Assembly (NCBI RefSeq): GCF_001540865.1
Contig: NC_033637.1
Coordinates: 4,359,349 to 4,423,348 of the forward strand
DNA from: Ananas comosus
Lineage: Eukaryota; Streptophyta; Magnoliopsida; Poales; Bromeliaceae
DNA: 64,000 nucleotides
Direction of reading: 5' to 3'
The translations under genes and the position numbers were made by a program. Within the stretch, counting starts at the first letter, position 1. Every line of letters begins with the position of its first letter. The notes under the pieces were generated by a model, which was given only the letters and a program-made list of their open reading frames with translations, was not told the origin of the DNA and made no database searches. Shown here piece after piece: positions 32,658 to 45,750 of this stretch.

Positions 32658-32815
32658 AGCGCGACGATTTGTTCAAACAGAAACCATTTATAATCATACT
32701 CAATTTTGCTCTATTTTTCTCTGAAATCTTTCTAAATTCAGGTTTTCTTTTCTTTTTTGCTTTTCATTTTTTCATCAGTGAACATAGTTGCATCACCTCT
32801 TAACAGGAAGTCAAG
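32658..32815. other. 3' flank of the glycosyltransferase-like gene
   Basis: Presumed 3' untranslated sequence. No standard aataaa is visible here; plants often use variants. Confidence 0.4.
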
Positions 32816-32984
32816 TTTTTTTTTTTTTTTTTGGGTTTTGAGAGAGAAGGGTAGTATATTACTCGCTTCATTTATTTCTTTAGAAATAAAATTTAGTTCG
32901 AAATGTGTATCAACTAAAATTCGAATTTGAGACCTCGGATGCTAATAATTAAGTCATTTGCCATTTGTGTCAGGGACGATCAGT
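32816..32984 (-). mobile_element. tRNA-derived SINE, copy H3
   Basis: On the minus strand the family reads: 5' head ctgatcgtccctg, B-box-like tcaaattcgaatttt, attgatacacatttcgaac, aaataaatgaagcgag, then a poly(A) tail, seen on + as the T run after 32815. The flanks ggaagtcaag and gaaagtcaaag suggest an imperfect target duplication. It lies about 160 bases past the stop codon of the gene before it. Confidence 0.7.
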
Positions 32985-33562
32985 AGCAGAAAGTCAAAGT
33001 TAATAGTTCATAAAAGCTTCCATACTTGCAGAATGTATTGATATTCGGTGACTTAAATTCAAACAAAAAAAGTAAGGGAAATTTAGCTTCAATGTAGTTC
33101 AACTTTCAGAAAAATAAACTAGTGTGTAGAAATTAATTCTTTTACGAATAAAACAACTTATAGTGATGCCCTTGATTTGGACACAAATTTAGTTTTTCCA
33201 AATGCTAAATTACAAAATACCGTCGCGCACTTTGCTTTAGTCTCAATTATCTCCGCCATTACAAATTGTATCAATTACCATCTTGCACTTTGTTATTGTG
33301 TCACATATATCCAAATTTTGAAATAATTGTCGAATTTATTGTAAATATTTTGTCATTTAGCCTTTTTCTTTGCACTAGGGTATAGAGGGGTGAACCCCAC
33401 ATTTCCCTTGGAAAGCACACAAGATGTTACAAAGAACTCTTAACTTCGTGAATTCACCTTAGGATTCGCGTTCATAAACAAAGTACTTAAAATTTTGTAT
33501 TAATATACGGTTGACTTTAAGGAACCAACCTCTTCATTTGCACTTTCACACTTTGCATGCTC

Positions 33563-33597
<35 letters not shown>

Positions 33598-34639
33598 TGT
33601 CGACGTTTTCTTTAAGAACTTTTGTCGTATGTAGGTGTTATGCTTGCATTCTCCAATATTTCAGATGAAATTGAAAAAACTATCGAGTTCTATTTGATCT
33701 CAGAACAACATATCATGTTATTGACACAGATATTTTTTATATATGATTAGAAGTTCATAGTTTGATTTTTATTGCTTGAAACATATTTGTATATATAATT
33801 TGATAGGATTAGTATCTGTTAGCTACCTAATTATTTATCTCATTCTAAAATAATAACTTGGTCCTCGAATATAATATTACATTCTACAAATTTGAACAAA
33901 CTCTCCGTAGATCAAATACTGCATAATTTTTAACTAAATAAAAATAATATATCAAATAAAATACTCATGTATATATCCAAACCGAATTTTCGAAAACGTC
34001 AAAACTAATGTCCCCTCAAAGCATTAGATCAATGTGATCATCCCCAAAATCACGTGTTAACTAAATAACTAAGTAAATAAAACGGGCAAGTGAAGTGCGA
34101 ACCTTGTTTTATGCTCTTTGTTTTTATATGAGGAGACTTTGGAGGAGGTCAAATTAAAAATCCTAGTTAAATACAATAGAAGAAATTAACAATTTATTGA
34201 AGTAGTCGGCGCCGGGATCCCCGAAGCAAAGCAAGGATATGTAAAGAATACGGCAACGTATTCACAAGCGGCCAGCGAGAAAACGACAGGGAGATGGAGA
34301 CGACGCGTTTTGCTGTCAGTCAACTGCTGTAACGTCAGCAAAGGCAAAGCCTCGGGAAGACGCGCCGTCATGTCGGCCTCCTGTCTTCCCCAACTTTTCC
34401 TATTTCTTGACGGCATGATGTATATGATGGCGACTGTCTGCACCCAACAAAGTGAAAGCGACCGTCCAATCCCCAGCAAAAGTAGTTTCTTGTAATATTT
34501 TATTTCTTCCAAAGATCGAGATTTATTGACTCGGTCTTATTAAATCATTTTTAATATAAAAAAAAAAAAAAATGGAGGATGGGATCCCGCATGCTGAGTG
34601 GACGATGAGTAACCATACCATGTCGCCGAAAATATAAAT
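32985..34639. other. Intergenic DNA
   Basis: No gene is supported. A (GA)n tract is at 33565-33595. The open frame on the minus strand at 34186-34512 shows no recognised domain. Confidence 0.45.
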
Positions 34640-34715
34640 GATACATTTTAAATAGTAGGATACTAAAGTGAGATAATGCGCAATCATATGAATGGTATTT
34701 AAAGTTTACTGAAAT
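34640..34715. repeat. MITE family E fragment
   Basis: Carries gatacattttaaatagtagg and tactaaagtgagataatgcg, matching the right arm of the family E elements. The left arm is missing. Confidence 0.5.
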
Positions 34716-34729
34716 ATAAATTTTGCTGC

Positions 34730-36380
34730 TAAAGCCGTGAGAAAGAAACCCTGACAAAGTGGCGATTGTTCGGATGGACGTCAAGAGAGAGGATGGGACC
34801 ACCGACTCACGACGATACTCAAACGGTCTTGACCTAGCCCAGCGGCCGACTCCCAAAATGTCGATCCAAGCTCGGATCCGAATCAGAGCCAAATATCGGA
34901 GCTATCTCTGAAGGTCTGGCCTATTTTCAAGTTGAGAAAAATCCGATCGGACTATTCCCTCTTCGATCAGCGCTTGAGACGAAGTTAAATCCGCTTTCAA
35001 CCCAAAAGACACCGGCGGATGGAAGGAGAACTTCTGCCGACAACAATGACAAAACATCATACAAATGTACATGTGGAGCTAATCATAAATACTTTCGCAG
35101 ACTGGTAGAATTAACAGTTGATGATCAAAATGGCAACCTGAGAAGGAGAGTGAATTAGATTTTTCAAAATAAAAATGCGATAAAGGCAAATCAATAAACC
35201 ACAAATAAAGAAAACTGAGTTAAAGAAAAGCAAACACAAAGAAAGGACACGATCAATTTGTTATGGGGTCGGGTTTTATCTACGTCCCGCCAAATCATCA
35301 ACACCAGCGAACTTTGCATCTCCACTAGAGGATGTTTTTATGGACATGCACCAAGTCTTTATACCAAATTGTTCTTTCTTGATAAGGAGATCTCAAAACA
35401 CAATGCTTTTCCTCCTTATAAGATTTATCTCACTATAAAGTTCACTAAATTAAGTTTAAAAAGAGAGTAGTGATTTAAGAGTTTTGTATTACGATAATTT
35501 CAAGCTCAGCAATCCATTGAAGCACCAAAGCCCTCCATTTATAGCTAAAATTCAAAATCTAACCGTTATCCAAACGAATTCCGAGCGCCCGCTTTTATAA
35601 TGATTTCACGCCAACGGATCGTTCCATTGAGTCAATGGAGTTTCGGCACCCGGAGAAACTTTCAGGTTTTCGAATCTGGCGACCTAATCTGTCAATTGCA
35701 CTACACAGAAATGTTTGCATGCAACCTTTGAGTTTCGAGCGTCCCGAACAACTTTATGATGTTCAAAATAGCCGAAGTCATGATTCATCCTCTAAACAGA
35801 AAGCTAAACAAGCAACAGTACTTCAATCCAAATACAAATTCAGCCTTTCGGATGCCCAGAACCACTTTCGGATGCACTAGAGGCAGTTTGAATGCCCACA
35901 TCACAGAGTCCAAGCCTTAACTCGTTTCCGAACTCTACCAAAACACTTTCGGGCATCCGGACCTACGTCTGAAACACAATTTTCTACTGAATTTTGATTG
36001 TAAAGAGTTTTGATGTCTTTGGATTTTGATAAATAGAGTTTTGGCATCTTCTTTTAGCACATATTTAAGTCATGTACCATTTTAGTTCTTGTGTGCTTTT
36101 AATAATCAATATTTTCAACTTAGTTCAGATTTTCTCAACTCTAAACATAAATTAAATTACAACTTTAAGCTCTAAATTGATCAAATAAAAGTTTCTTGAC
36201 CTTGTAAGCATAAATAGCTTCAATAAGGTTGACACTCTTCTTTTTTGCGCTTGATCTTCTTGAGATCTTTCATTTGGAGAGTTCTCTAAATAAAAACTCA
36301 AGATAAATTATTAGTTTTAAAATCACTATTATTTATAATCATCAAAATGCAAAGCAAATTAGGTCCACCAAGTCAACAAA
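34730..36380. other. Possible decayed LTR-retrotransposon sequence
   Basis: A moderately GC-rich non-coding stretch with words (gagaaggagagtgaattaga, ccgttatccaaacgaattcc) and a style that remind me of the long LTRs of SIRE/Maximus copia elements. No paired LTR, primer binding site or coding domain is present in the window. Open frames at 35258-35470 and 35635-35880 are not recognised proteins. Confidence 0.25.
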
Positions 36381-37649
36381 TTAAATGCTAAAATTAGAAT
36401 TTCATAGGATTGGATATAATATACAAGGGCCTTTTCTATGTGCCCCTTACTACTATTGAAAATTTTTAAATTCACTTCTCAATATCCAAAGTATTCATGT
36501 AAAGCTCAATTCCATTAGTAAACCCTCGAGGGAAAGAAAATATTTGAAGTAATTTTGTGAAATCCATAAAAGTGTTTTGAAAAAAATATTTGTACATATT
36601 ATAAAAATTGTTTACTAAAAAAAATTAATATATTATAATAATACATATTACTTGTACTTAAATATTATAATAAATTACTTTTATTAAATATATAATAAAT
36701 AATTTTTATTAAATTATATTTTATATCAAATTCAACTATCACTTTTTTCATTATCCTCTATTATTCTAAAATTAATTAAACACAATTTTAATTATTCTTG
36801 AAATAGTAGCATTACAAACTAAATACAATTTTACTCTTATTCCTAATTTTTCGGAAATAGTAAGTTATTCGTGGATAAAAAAAATTATCTCAATGTACGT
36901 TATCTCCGAACCAAAGGGGGCCTGAGGGTACATCAAAAATTTCCAATTCTTTTTTGACAATTAGATTTAATTAAGACAAGTTAATGATAGAAAAATGCAA
37001 ATTAAAAAAAAATAGTTGAGATAGTAATTCCACACTCTGACACAGTACAGGAGTCGGGAAGATCTTCATACATATTTATTATTATTATTTTTTACTCTCC
37101 CTTGTTTTTAAATATATGTAAAAGAGCAGTGCTACTTTCACAATTATTTAATAATTATAAGGAATAAATTTTATAGCCCACTTATTTAAACGCTACTATC
37201 TGTTCACTAACATGATCAAGTAAACTCGAAAAGGATTTATAAATCATAAAATGAATAGTGTAATATATATATTGAGATTTTAATGAGTTAGATTCAAGCC
37301 GAATTTAGGCTCAAGCTCAGCTTGAAATTTATTCGAGCCGAGCTTGAGCGAGCTTAATTTCGACTCGAGTGAGCTCGAGCCGTGAACGAGTCGCTTAATC
37401 AATAGTTTAATTTGATACTAAAACATATCTAATAGTTCAAAATACAAAATAATTATATGAAATAAGGTACTATAATATAAAGAAAAATAACTTATGAGTT
37501 GAATATCTAATCTTTTCAGCCTTGTACGAACTTATGAGTTGAGTAACTTATGATTAGAAATAACGAAAATAGTTGATCCAAAGACTAAAAAACTAGTAGC
37601 AATAATGGAATTTTGCTACTAATAGTAGCCCAGTCCAACTATATACATA
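36381..37649. other. Intergenic AT-rich DNA with a family I fragment
   Basis: AT-rich, without a gene. At 37290-37390 words such as cgagccgagcttgagcgagc and gagctcgagccgtgaacgag resemble the arms of the 21625-22127 element, probably a decayed relative. Confidence 0.45.
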
Positions 37650-38237
37650 TATATATATACTACTTATGAAAGCGTGAGTTTTAAATTTTTTTCTCTTTTC
37701 AAAAATGCCTCTACCCTTTTTATTAATATTTTCATGTCCAGTAATTTTTAACGAATCATTTCAAATAATTCACTAAATAATAATTTATTCTTAAATAAAG
37801 ATATTAATTTTTTGTCATTAGATTTTATCTAACGATTGAAAATAAAAGTATCTGTCATTTTTTTTTTGATAATAATATCCTCCATATCCGTTATCTCCTA
37901 TCTACGCATTTCTCAAATATTTTTTTCCTACCCGCCAATCATGTAATACGTAAAATTAAATTTATAATGCAGTACCTGCCAATCATATAATACGTAAAAT
38001 TAAATTCGTAATATCCACCAATCACGTAATATGTATAATTAAATTATCTCATATCCACGTGTTTTCTCAAATATTTTTTCTTTCTCAAACGTAATACTCG
38101 CTAATACTCAAATTAAATTTAAATTTGTAATGTCCGCCAAAATTTAATATCCGTAAATTTGATAATTTAAATTTTAATTCATGATATTAGATTTTCTTAT
38201 GTAAGATGATAGATTCAATTTTAACGAGTATTAAAAT

Positions 38238-38475
38238 TTGGCGCACCATAAAAGTGTTACATATTGCTAAAAAAATTTTAATATCCATCCAATCAAAACT
38301 AAATCGTTAATTAAATATAATTTTAAATATTTTTAGTAAAATATTTAATATTTAAATAATGCGCCATAAAAGCGTAGAATATTTCTAAAAAAAATTTAAT
38401 ACCCACCCAATCAAAACTAAATCATTAATTAAATATAATTTTAAATTTTTTTAGCAAACTATTCAATATTTAAGT
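38238..38475. repeat. ~119-bp tandem duplication
   Basis: Two copies starting near 38238 and 38358 share gcg(ca)ccataaaag and ccaatcaaaactaaatc followed by gttaattaaatataatttta-like sequence. Short related units lie just upstream (37930-38050, with caatcatataatacgtaaaa variants). Confidence 0.7.
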
Positions 38476-38720
38476 AAGACCTGCTAAAATATTCTACGCA
38501 TTTCTCAAATATAGAGCATATCTTAATACCTCATATATAATATTTACAATATATAATCTTATCTCATAATAATACTTATCACATAATAGCTGTAAAAATA
38601 TTTTAGAATTTTTTAATTATTGAGCATATCTTAATATCTTCACGTATAATATCTACAGTATCCAATTTTATCTCATCATAATACTTATCACGTAATATGT
38701 AAAGCATATCTTTTTCTGGT

Positions 38721-40030
38721 AGTATATTTTTTGATATTTTCTTATTTTCATCTATACGTTTCTCAAATATAAAGCATATATATTTTTAGTAATATTTTTT
38801 TTTTCTTTTCAATTATATTTTTCTCAAATATTTTTAAATATTTTTTTTAATAATATTCTTTTTCATTTGTCTTCATTGTCGGCAGGTACATCATGATCGT
38901 CCTCGTCATCGTCATCATCATCATCGTCGCCAGCACATTGTCGCCTTCGTTACTTTCGCCACTATTGCATCGCCTGCACATTGTCGCCTTCGCTACTTTT
39001 GCCACAATTAGAGAGGTATTTTGATCTCATCTAAATATTTCTCTCTTTTTTAATGTGCTTTTATACTGTTTTAACATACCTTATTTTAATATTTTCTCAT
39101 TTTCACCTATATATTTTCAAATATAAAACATATATTTTTTTAATAATATTTTTTTTTTTATTTTCACCTATATCTACAGCATCTTATCTTATCATAATAT
39201 TTATCACATAATATATAGAGCATATCTTTTTTTGATAGTATACCTTTTGGTATTTTCTTATTTTCACCTACACATTTCTCAAATATAAATTTTATATTTT
39301 TTTACTAATATTTTTTTTTATTTTTACCTATGTTTTTCTCAAATATTTTTAAATATTTTTTTAATAATATTCTTTCTTATTTGTCACCGTTGTCAAAAAA
39401 TACATCGTGATCGTTCTCCTCATTATCATCATCATTGTCACCGGTACATTGTCGTCTTCGCTATCTTCGCCACAACTGGAAAGATATTTTGATCTCATCT
39501 AAATATTTCTCTTTTTTTTAATGTGTCTTTATACTGTTTTAGCATATCTTATTTTAGTATTTTCTCATTTTTACCTATATATTTCTTAAATATAAAGCAT
39601 ATATTTTTTTAATAATATCTTTTATCATTTTTACCTATATTTTTTTTGAATATTCTCAAAATTGTCATCGTCCTCCTCATCGTCATCATCATCTCCGGTG
39701 CCCGCACATGCCTTCGTCACAGTTGGAGAGGTATTTTAATTCCACTTGAATTTTTTTTAATGTATCTTTATACAGTTTTAGCATTTTTTTTAAAATATTT
39801 TCTTATTTTTACCTATATGTTTATTAAATATAAAGCATATATTCTTTTTAGTAATATTCTTTTTTTTATTTTCACCCATATTTTTTAAAAATATTCTCAA
39901 ATATTTTTTTAGTAATATTATTTTTCCTTGTCTCCCCATCGGCACCGGCACATCGTCACTGGCGCCGACACATTGTCGTTATCGGCGCCGGCACATTGCT
40001 GTCTACGCCATCTTCGCCGCCTATACTACT
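38721..40030. repeat. Degenerate tandem array with GC cassettes
   Basis: Four units alternate an AT block (ttctcaaatataaagcatat) with a GC-richer cassette (catcgtcatcatcatc and gcacattgtcgccttcg). The cassettes begin near 38877, 39386, 39660 and 39927, so spacing is about 510, 274 and 267 bases. Within units, ggtattttgatctcatctaa and actgttttagcatatctt recur. The fourth cassette is further amplified (ggcgccg(g/a)cacattg twice). No protein is conserved between units. Confidence 0.7.
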
Positions 40031-40609
40031 TCAGTTTTTCGCCACCTATACTACAGTTTTTTTCAGATGTTGTAGTAATAGTTGTCCAAGTCAGATGTTG
40101 TAGAAATAGTTGTCCAAGTCAATCACTCTCTATTTGTACGAAGTCATGGTGTAATCGTTTTAAATGTAAGTTGTCATAATGGATAAAACAGTAAAAGATT
40201 TTCATTTTTATCATTTCATATGAAAAAAAATTATTAATAACTAATTGTTTGGATAGATTTAAAATATGAATCAGATTAGATTGATCATCTAGAACAAGAT
40301 GATGCTAACACAGACGCTATTACAAAAATTCAGTTGTTGTACTAATAGCAGTGCACGTTAATATCGATAATTAGGATAAATAAACTTTTTAATATTTTAT
40401 TCTTTTTGCAGTATTTTAAATTTATTTATAAAGATGAATTTATTTAGCAACGAGTTTTGCGAGTAAAATTGTGCTTAATCCACCTACTCCAGAAACTCAA
40501 AAAATAAAATTAAGATAAAAAATTTTTACTTATGTGAATTCTTATTAAATTTCTATTTTTTACCAATTTTATCTATTTTGACGATTTACTAATGTTTATT
40601 TTATTTTAT

Positions 40610-40762
40610 ATTTTTTTTTTTGAGAGATAGGTAGCAAGCTACTCGCTTCGTTTATTTCATTTAGAAATAAACTTAGCTGGAAATGTGAATTAACTGGAAT
40701 TCGAACTTGGGTCTCGGGTACCAACCACCAAACCCTTTACCACTTGCTCTAGGGACAGTCGG
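40610..40762 (-). mobile_element. tRNA-derived SINE, copy H4, full length
   Basis: The minus strand reads ccgactgtccctagagcaag, an A-box-like agcaagtggtaaaggg (about 40733-40748), a B-box-like gttcgaattcc (40696-40706), a unique body, then gctacctatctctc and poly(A). The head and both boxes fit a tRNA-derived RNA polymerase III promoter. An 8-bp duplication, tattttat, flanks it (40602-40609 and 40763-40770). This is the best copy of the family in the window; others are at 17240-17340, 32816-32984 and 49850-49986. Confidence 0.85.
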
Positions 40763-41147
40763 TATTTTATTATTTTTCTTACTTTCATTATACATATAAT
40801 CAATGACTGGGAAGGAGGTAAATATTTTTTTAAGCAATAGTTAAAAATTCACATTTTATTTTAACTTTTTTATCTATTAAATAATGAAATAATGGTGACA
40901 TTTTCAGTTAGTTTAGTGACAAATTTTATTTTATTTTTTTCTGATGATACCGTGATGAATTTTTTGTTTTTTTTTTTATGATTATTGGTAATCTATTTTT
41001 TATTTCTATTATTTTATTTTAATAATAATTAAACACTATATATAAAATTTATAATATTTATTTATAAAAATTTTATTTTTAGTATTTGTGCGACGTGCAT
41101 TATACGTGCACATGCACTACACTACACGTGCACGTGCACTTAACTAG

Positions 41148-41407
41148 CATATATATATATTATATATATATATATATTTTCTTTTTGAGCTTTTCAAGTC
41201 TAATTTGAGCATAGTCAATAATATTTCGAACTCAGTTTGAAATGAATTTCGAGTTCAGAAAAAAAATCGGATATCGAGTCTAAAATAATAAATAAAATAA
41301 AAAAAAAAAAATAGATTTGCTGGCGTGAAACTCCGTACAGCCGCCGCGTGCCGGACCCACGCGCCAGATCCCCATGTCCTTCCCCCTCCCCAGTCCCCTC
41401 CCCCTCG
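41148..41407. other. Intergenic, (TA)n and GC-rich patch
   Basis: (TA)n at about 41150-41177, then a GC-rich stretch at 41315-41405 with no supported gene. Confidence 0.45.
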
Positions 41408-41592
41408 AAAAATTCTAGAATGCAACGGGTATATTAGTGACGTGGCATAACAAACCAATCAAATTAATCCTTTTAAGAATATATGTCCCATCATGATGGT
41501 AAAAAAGTATTTTTATTGTACTTTTATTTGAAAAGAAGGAATGTGATTGGCTTGTTATTGATGACGTGGTGCAAGTGTGACAGTGTAGAATT
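41408..41592. repeat. Foldback repeat family M, copy 1
   Basis: The left arm attctagaatgcaacggg ... gtgacgtggcataacaaacc is partly inverted in the right arm (ggcttgttattgatgacgtgg ... agtgtagaattcc). Related stretches are at 41870-42115 and 49310-49515 (gaatgcattcagtgtgttgc, gacgtggcg). No protein is encoded. Confidence 0.5.
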
Positions 41593-41869
41593 CCTCCTCC
41601 CCCTCCCTCCCTCTCTCCCCTCCCTCGGAAAAATCAAAAATCTCCAAATTCTCTCTCTCTCTCTCTCTGTCTCTCCTCGCTTTATTCTCGTGCGAGCCTC
41701 TCTCCTCGTGCACCGCGCCGCCCCGCCACGTCAGCAAATCACGCTCACCGCACATCAAGGCCGATCCGACGGCTCCCGTTCCCCCAACCTCCCGCGCGAC
41801 ACTTTCGTCGTGATTCGCGCGCAGAAGCCCACCCTTGTCCCTGGCCAAACCTGTCTCCCGAAAAAGGAG
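41593..41869. other. GC-rich stretch, no supported gene
   Basis: Pyrimidine-rich (CCCTCC and CTCTCT runs, 41595-41690) then GC-rich to 41870. Open frames on both strands (41483-41905 +, 41555-41848 -) have low-complexity composition and no recognised domain. It could be a leader exon or a captured fragment. Confidence 0.4.
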
Positions 41870-42664
41870 TTATCTTTTCTTAATTCTTTAAAAATGAACG
41901 CTTAAAAAAAATATATAATTACTGTATCACACTTAGACCATATTATCAATAATTAATTAATTATATCTTATTTTTTAGAAAAAAATATGTTAAAAATATT
42001 TTTTTAATAACCATAATATGATGGGTAAATTCAAAAAAAATTCTAATTGGTTGGACACGCCGTATCATTAAATATAATTGTTATATTCTAGAGTTTTCCT
42101 TTAGGTACAAAAAGTTTTGAAGTTAACCCCGCAGTTTTTGTTGTTGATTTTTTAGCCCAATTATCAATTAGAGGTTAACTAGTATAGTTTACTTATTATG
42201 ACCAAGTTTAAACTTTAAACTATTAAATTTGACTATTTTTTCAATTGATTCATCTAGCTAAAATTATTCAATTTTCCAAAAAAAAAAAGTTTAGAATGTC
42301 TCAGTAGCAAGAAAAAAAGAGTATATATATATAGTTTTGAAGCCTATCTCTGAATAGGCTATAGTCGAGGGAAGGGATGTAAACACTAATGTGGATATAT
42401 AGAGGGATGCTCCTCGAGTTGATTTGTATCCTATTTTTTATTTTTCTATTAACCGCGATCCATTTAGGGTGATTTTAATGCACTCTATACATATCAAAAC
42501 AAATGAAAGAAAGAAAGAGAATTTTTCCGTCTACCGTACTATTTTCTTAGCAGAGCGGAACATATTCAGAATTAATTATTTTTTCATTTTTCACCCTCAT
42601 TTACTATTCTATTAGAGACGAATTAGAACAAAAGCTCCGGCGATAGCTCTTCTTTTTATTTTTT
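41870..42664. other. Intergenic AT-rich DNA with a decayed family M copy
   Basis: The part 41870-42115 keeps family M words (ctaattggttggacacgccg, gttatattctagagttttcc). The rest shows nothing. Confidence 0.4.
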
Positions 42665-43052
42665 TGGGAAAAATTTTCAAACAATCCCTTGTGGTTTCGT
42701 ACTTTTTCATTTTAATACCCTATGGTTTAAAGTGTATCAAGTTAGTACCCTATAGTTTCGCACTTTCTCACTTTAGTACCCTATGGTTTAATGTATATCA
42801 AATGATTTTATTTTTGTATCATGTTAGTACCCTGCGGTTTTATTTTTGTACCAAGTTAGTATTGTGTGATTTTTAAACCACATGGTACTAAAATGAAAAA
42901 GTGTAAAATTACAGAATACTAACTTCATACACTTTAAACCATATGATACTAAAGTGAAAAAGTGCAAAATGATACTAACTTGATACATTTTAAACCACAG
43001 GATATTAAAGTGAGAAAAAATAAAATCACAAGGGAAGTATCTGATGTTTTTC
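42665..43052. repeat. Foldback MITE family E, copy 3
   Basis: The left end gggaaaaattttcaaacaatccc with ttgtggtttcgtactttttc is inverted in the right end (taaaatcacaagggaagtat, gatgtttttcc). The inside repeats ccctatggtttaaagtgtat and its reverse. The short open frames here are repeat read-through. Confidence 0.65.
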
Positions 43053-45360
43053 CTTTCTTTTTTTTTTTTTTTCTACCTTTCCAAGAAGCACAGCGGAATA
43101 AGTATATTGTGAAAAAAAGTAAATTAGCAAAAATAAAATTGTGCCAAAAAAATTGAAAGAGAGTAAAATAATAATAATAATAAAAAACCAGGGGGACAAG
43201 GGTGATACGGAGGCGCACGATTCGTAGGCAAGCTGTTCCCACGTGCCGCATTCCACGCCGACACATATCATTCTCTGCCTCCCACCTCTGTCCTCCGCGC
43301 GTGGGCCCACCCCACTCCCTCCCCCCTTCCCTTTTTTTAAAAAAAATGCAAATCTATAATAAATGTTTTTTTTCTTATTTTTCAACAATATATTATCTTC
43401 TTTTTTTTTTGAAAAAAACAAATCAAGGTAAAGTAATTTTCTCCCTGAAAAGTAATTTTCGTTTGATCAGTTGCCAGAAAAATATACTATATCTTTAAAT
43501 TTTGAGAATAGATTTTTTAAAAACAAAATACTAGTCGCTAAATTTTGTTTTTCAAGTTTCTTAATTTGGTTTATTAAATCACTTAATAAATATAATGTAT
43601 ATTGATAATGTGAAGTATGAAAAGAAAATTTGAGAATGAATAAAAAAACAATACAAATCTGAATAATATAGTATATATATATAATATATATATATAGAAT
43701 ACATATACTATATTACTATATATAGTATATATATTCTCGATCTTCAATTTTTTTTTTCAGAAATAAGATAAATCACGTTCATATCAAATCATAAATATCA
43801 GCTCCACACGCAATAAAATCTTTAAACCAAGTAAAATATCTTAAGATAGCTTCCGAAAGTTGATAAGGATCGATGTTTTTAATATTAATATTCAACAATG
43901 ATTAGATTTGCATTTTATTTTATTTTATTTTTTAAATTTTTAACTTGATCTTGTTTCATTTTTATGCAGATAATGCATGCAACAACGTACACGCATCTAT
44001 ATATTCTCCGTATATTATTACTCTCATGCATCAAAAAGATGAAAAACGTCGTGTACTCACTGCATGCATGCAAATATCCCTCGTACGAACGAGTACGTAC
44101 CCCACAATAACTTGTCCAATAAAAAGAATATATGCACCTTTAATTTATTCATTGACTCAGTGTTGTAAAACTCGGGCGAATCGACTCGATCGAAACTATG
44201 TTGAGTCAGTTTGACTCAATGACTCGATTTAAACTAGGACTCATTCAGTCAAGTTAACTACTAAGGATTCGGAACCAAGTCGATGTTAATCACCAGGTTA
44301 AAAATATAATAATATTACCGCTCACACGAATAAATCGATACATATACATATTTACATACATGTTTACGTGTGTGTGGTTGCGGTTTGAAACTCCATTTTT
44401 AGCCCTCGGTGAGCTCTTCAAAAATGCACTAACAAAATTAATATGAAAGTTCAATTTTAACCAAATTTAGCCGTGCGTTTATCACTTCTTAAATCACGAC
44501 AATAAAAACGGTATATAACTATATTTTTAAATGTCGGCACTATACAAGACGAAGCCAATTACGATATTTTGAAAAAAAAAAGTAAAATTACGAGCAAATT
44601 TAATTTACGATAAATCAATAAAGAAAGTGGACATTCATGACTGAAAATGTGTTCGCTCCTTCCTAACTTTTCAGGGAAACCGACGTGCCCTAGGTGGAAA
44701 TTAGGTACATATGCAAAAGGCAACAAATTATCCACGAAAAGTAATCAACAAAAATGAAAAAAAAAAGGGGGGGAAATGTAAGTAAAAATATGACAAAATA
44801 TCTTTCTAGGTTATCCAAAAGCAAATGTATATGTTGGTCGCTTTGTGTCGAGTCAACTTTTTTGTACACCCCATCCGACAATAAGGACAAGAACAACCTC
44901 TATTGCCCAACAACAACACACTAACACCACCTGGAAAAAAAAAAAAAAAAAAAAANCCTTATAAACTTTTTTTTCTTGACACGTATTAAAATTAATGAAA
45001 AATAAAAAAATTAATTAATAATTTTGTTTGGAGTATCAACAATCAACTAGATAATATATTATGTAGAATTATACTACTATACTATTAATAGTATTTGAGT
45101 AATAAATTATGAAAATAAAAAAAATAATTTATCTGAAAAGTTGGTATATTTAATAATTAAGGAATGTGATTAAATGCCTAAAATTTGATATTATATTCAA
45201 CACTTAATTTGCTTTTTTAGATAAAATAAATTATTTCGTAAATGAATGTTCTATCCTACCAAATACAATTGTCAATACCTTCCAAATTAAGAGTAAAAAA
45301 TTATTTTTTATTTTTTTACAATCACACTAAAATTTTTTTTTATATTGAATAACTTATTTC
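43053..45360. other. Intergenic DNA
   Basis: No gene is supported. A GC-rich patch is at 43190-43330. (TA)n runs at about 43672-43735 include an imperfect palindrome (tatactatattactatatatagta). An undetermined base after a run of A is at 44956. The region 44158-44290 carries cgactcgatcgaaact-type words resembling a decayed repeat. Confidence 0.4.
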
Positions 45361-45412
45361 ACTGTGATACAGGGCCTAAATTATTTTGTATATAATTAAG
45401 TAAACGTACGTA

Positions 45413-45417
45413 CGTCA
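45413..45417 (-). promoter_or_regulatory. TGACG word upstream of the glutaredoxin gene
   Basis: cgtca on the + strand (TGACG on the minus strand) is the half-site bound by TGA-class bZIP factors, the known partners of CC-type glutaredoxins. It lies about 150 bases upstream of the TATA box. A five-base word can be chance. Confidence 0.25.
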
Positions 45418-45563
45418 CCTTCAATTTGCTCCCATAAGCTTTATGCTTCTTCTTTTTTTTCCTCCTTTTTTTGCATGCGCTGCGACGCGCGCAACAACTA
45501 ATCACGACCGGAACCATCTTTCCCATTCTACCCCTCCCATTCCCAAATTGCCCCTCCCCACCT

Positions 45564-45572
45564 CCTATAAAT
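45564..45572 (+). promoter_or_regulatory. TATA box of the glutaredoxin gene
   Basis: cctataaata lies 180 bases before the start codon, so transcription should begin near 45595-45600 in a run of ccacactccctc. A (GATA)n run at about 45709-45732 is then in the leader. Confidence 0.65.
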
Positions 45573-45750
45573 ACTTTCCCCTCGCTCCACACTCCCTCCA
45601 CACTCCCTCATTGTCACCAACTCTTTGTTTTTCGCTACTATAGCACTTCTGCGACCGCACTATATATTCGTAGATACATAGTGAATTGAGATAGATAAAC
45701 AGATAAGCAGATAGATAGATAGATAGATAGATACGAAGGATATATATACG

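Larger units (their letters stand above)
37650..41147 (+). mobile_element. Possible degenerate Helitron with internal tandem repeats
   Basis: The left edge tatactacttatgaaagcg recalls Helitron 5' ends. The right edge has the palindrome gtgcacgtgcac followed eight bases later by ctag at 41144-41147, like the hairpin plus CTRR end of Helitrons. Against this, the left TC is absent and the base after ctag is c, not t. The inside holds tandem repeats (38238-38475 and 38721-40030) and a SINE (40610-40762). No helicase is encoded. Confidence 0.3.

Noticed and set aside
34186..34512. 108-codon minus-strand frame as a membrane protein gene
   Set aside because: No recognised family, no flanking exons and ordinary composition.
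38877..40030. CRISPR-like array
   Set aside because: Units are long, diverged and irregular, the genome is a plant, and there are no short identical repeats with unique spacers.
40610..40762. A functional tRNA gene
   Set aside because: A- and B-box-like words are present, but the cloverleaf is not kept, and the poly(A) tail and target duplication show it is a SINE.
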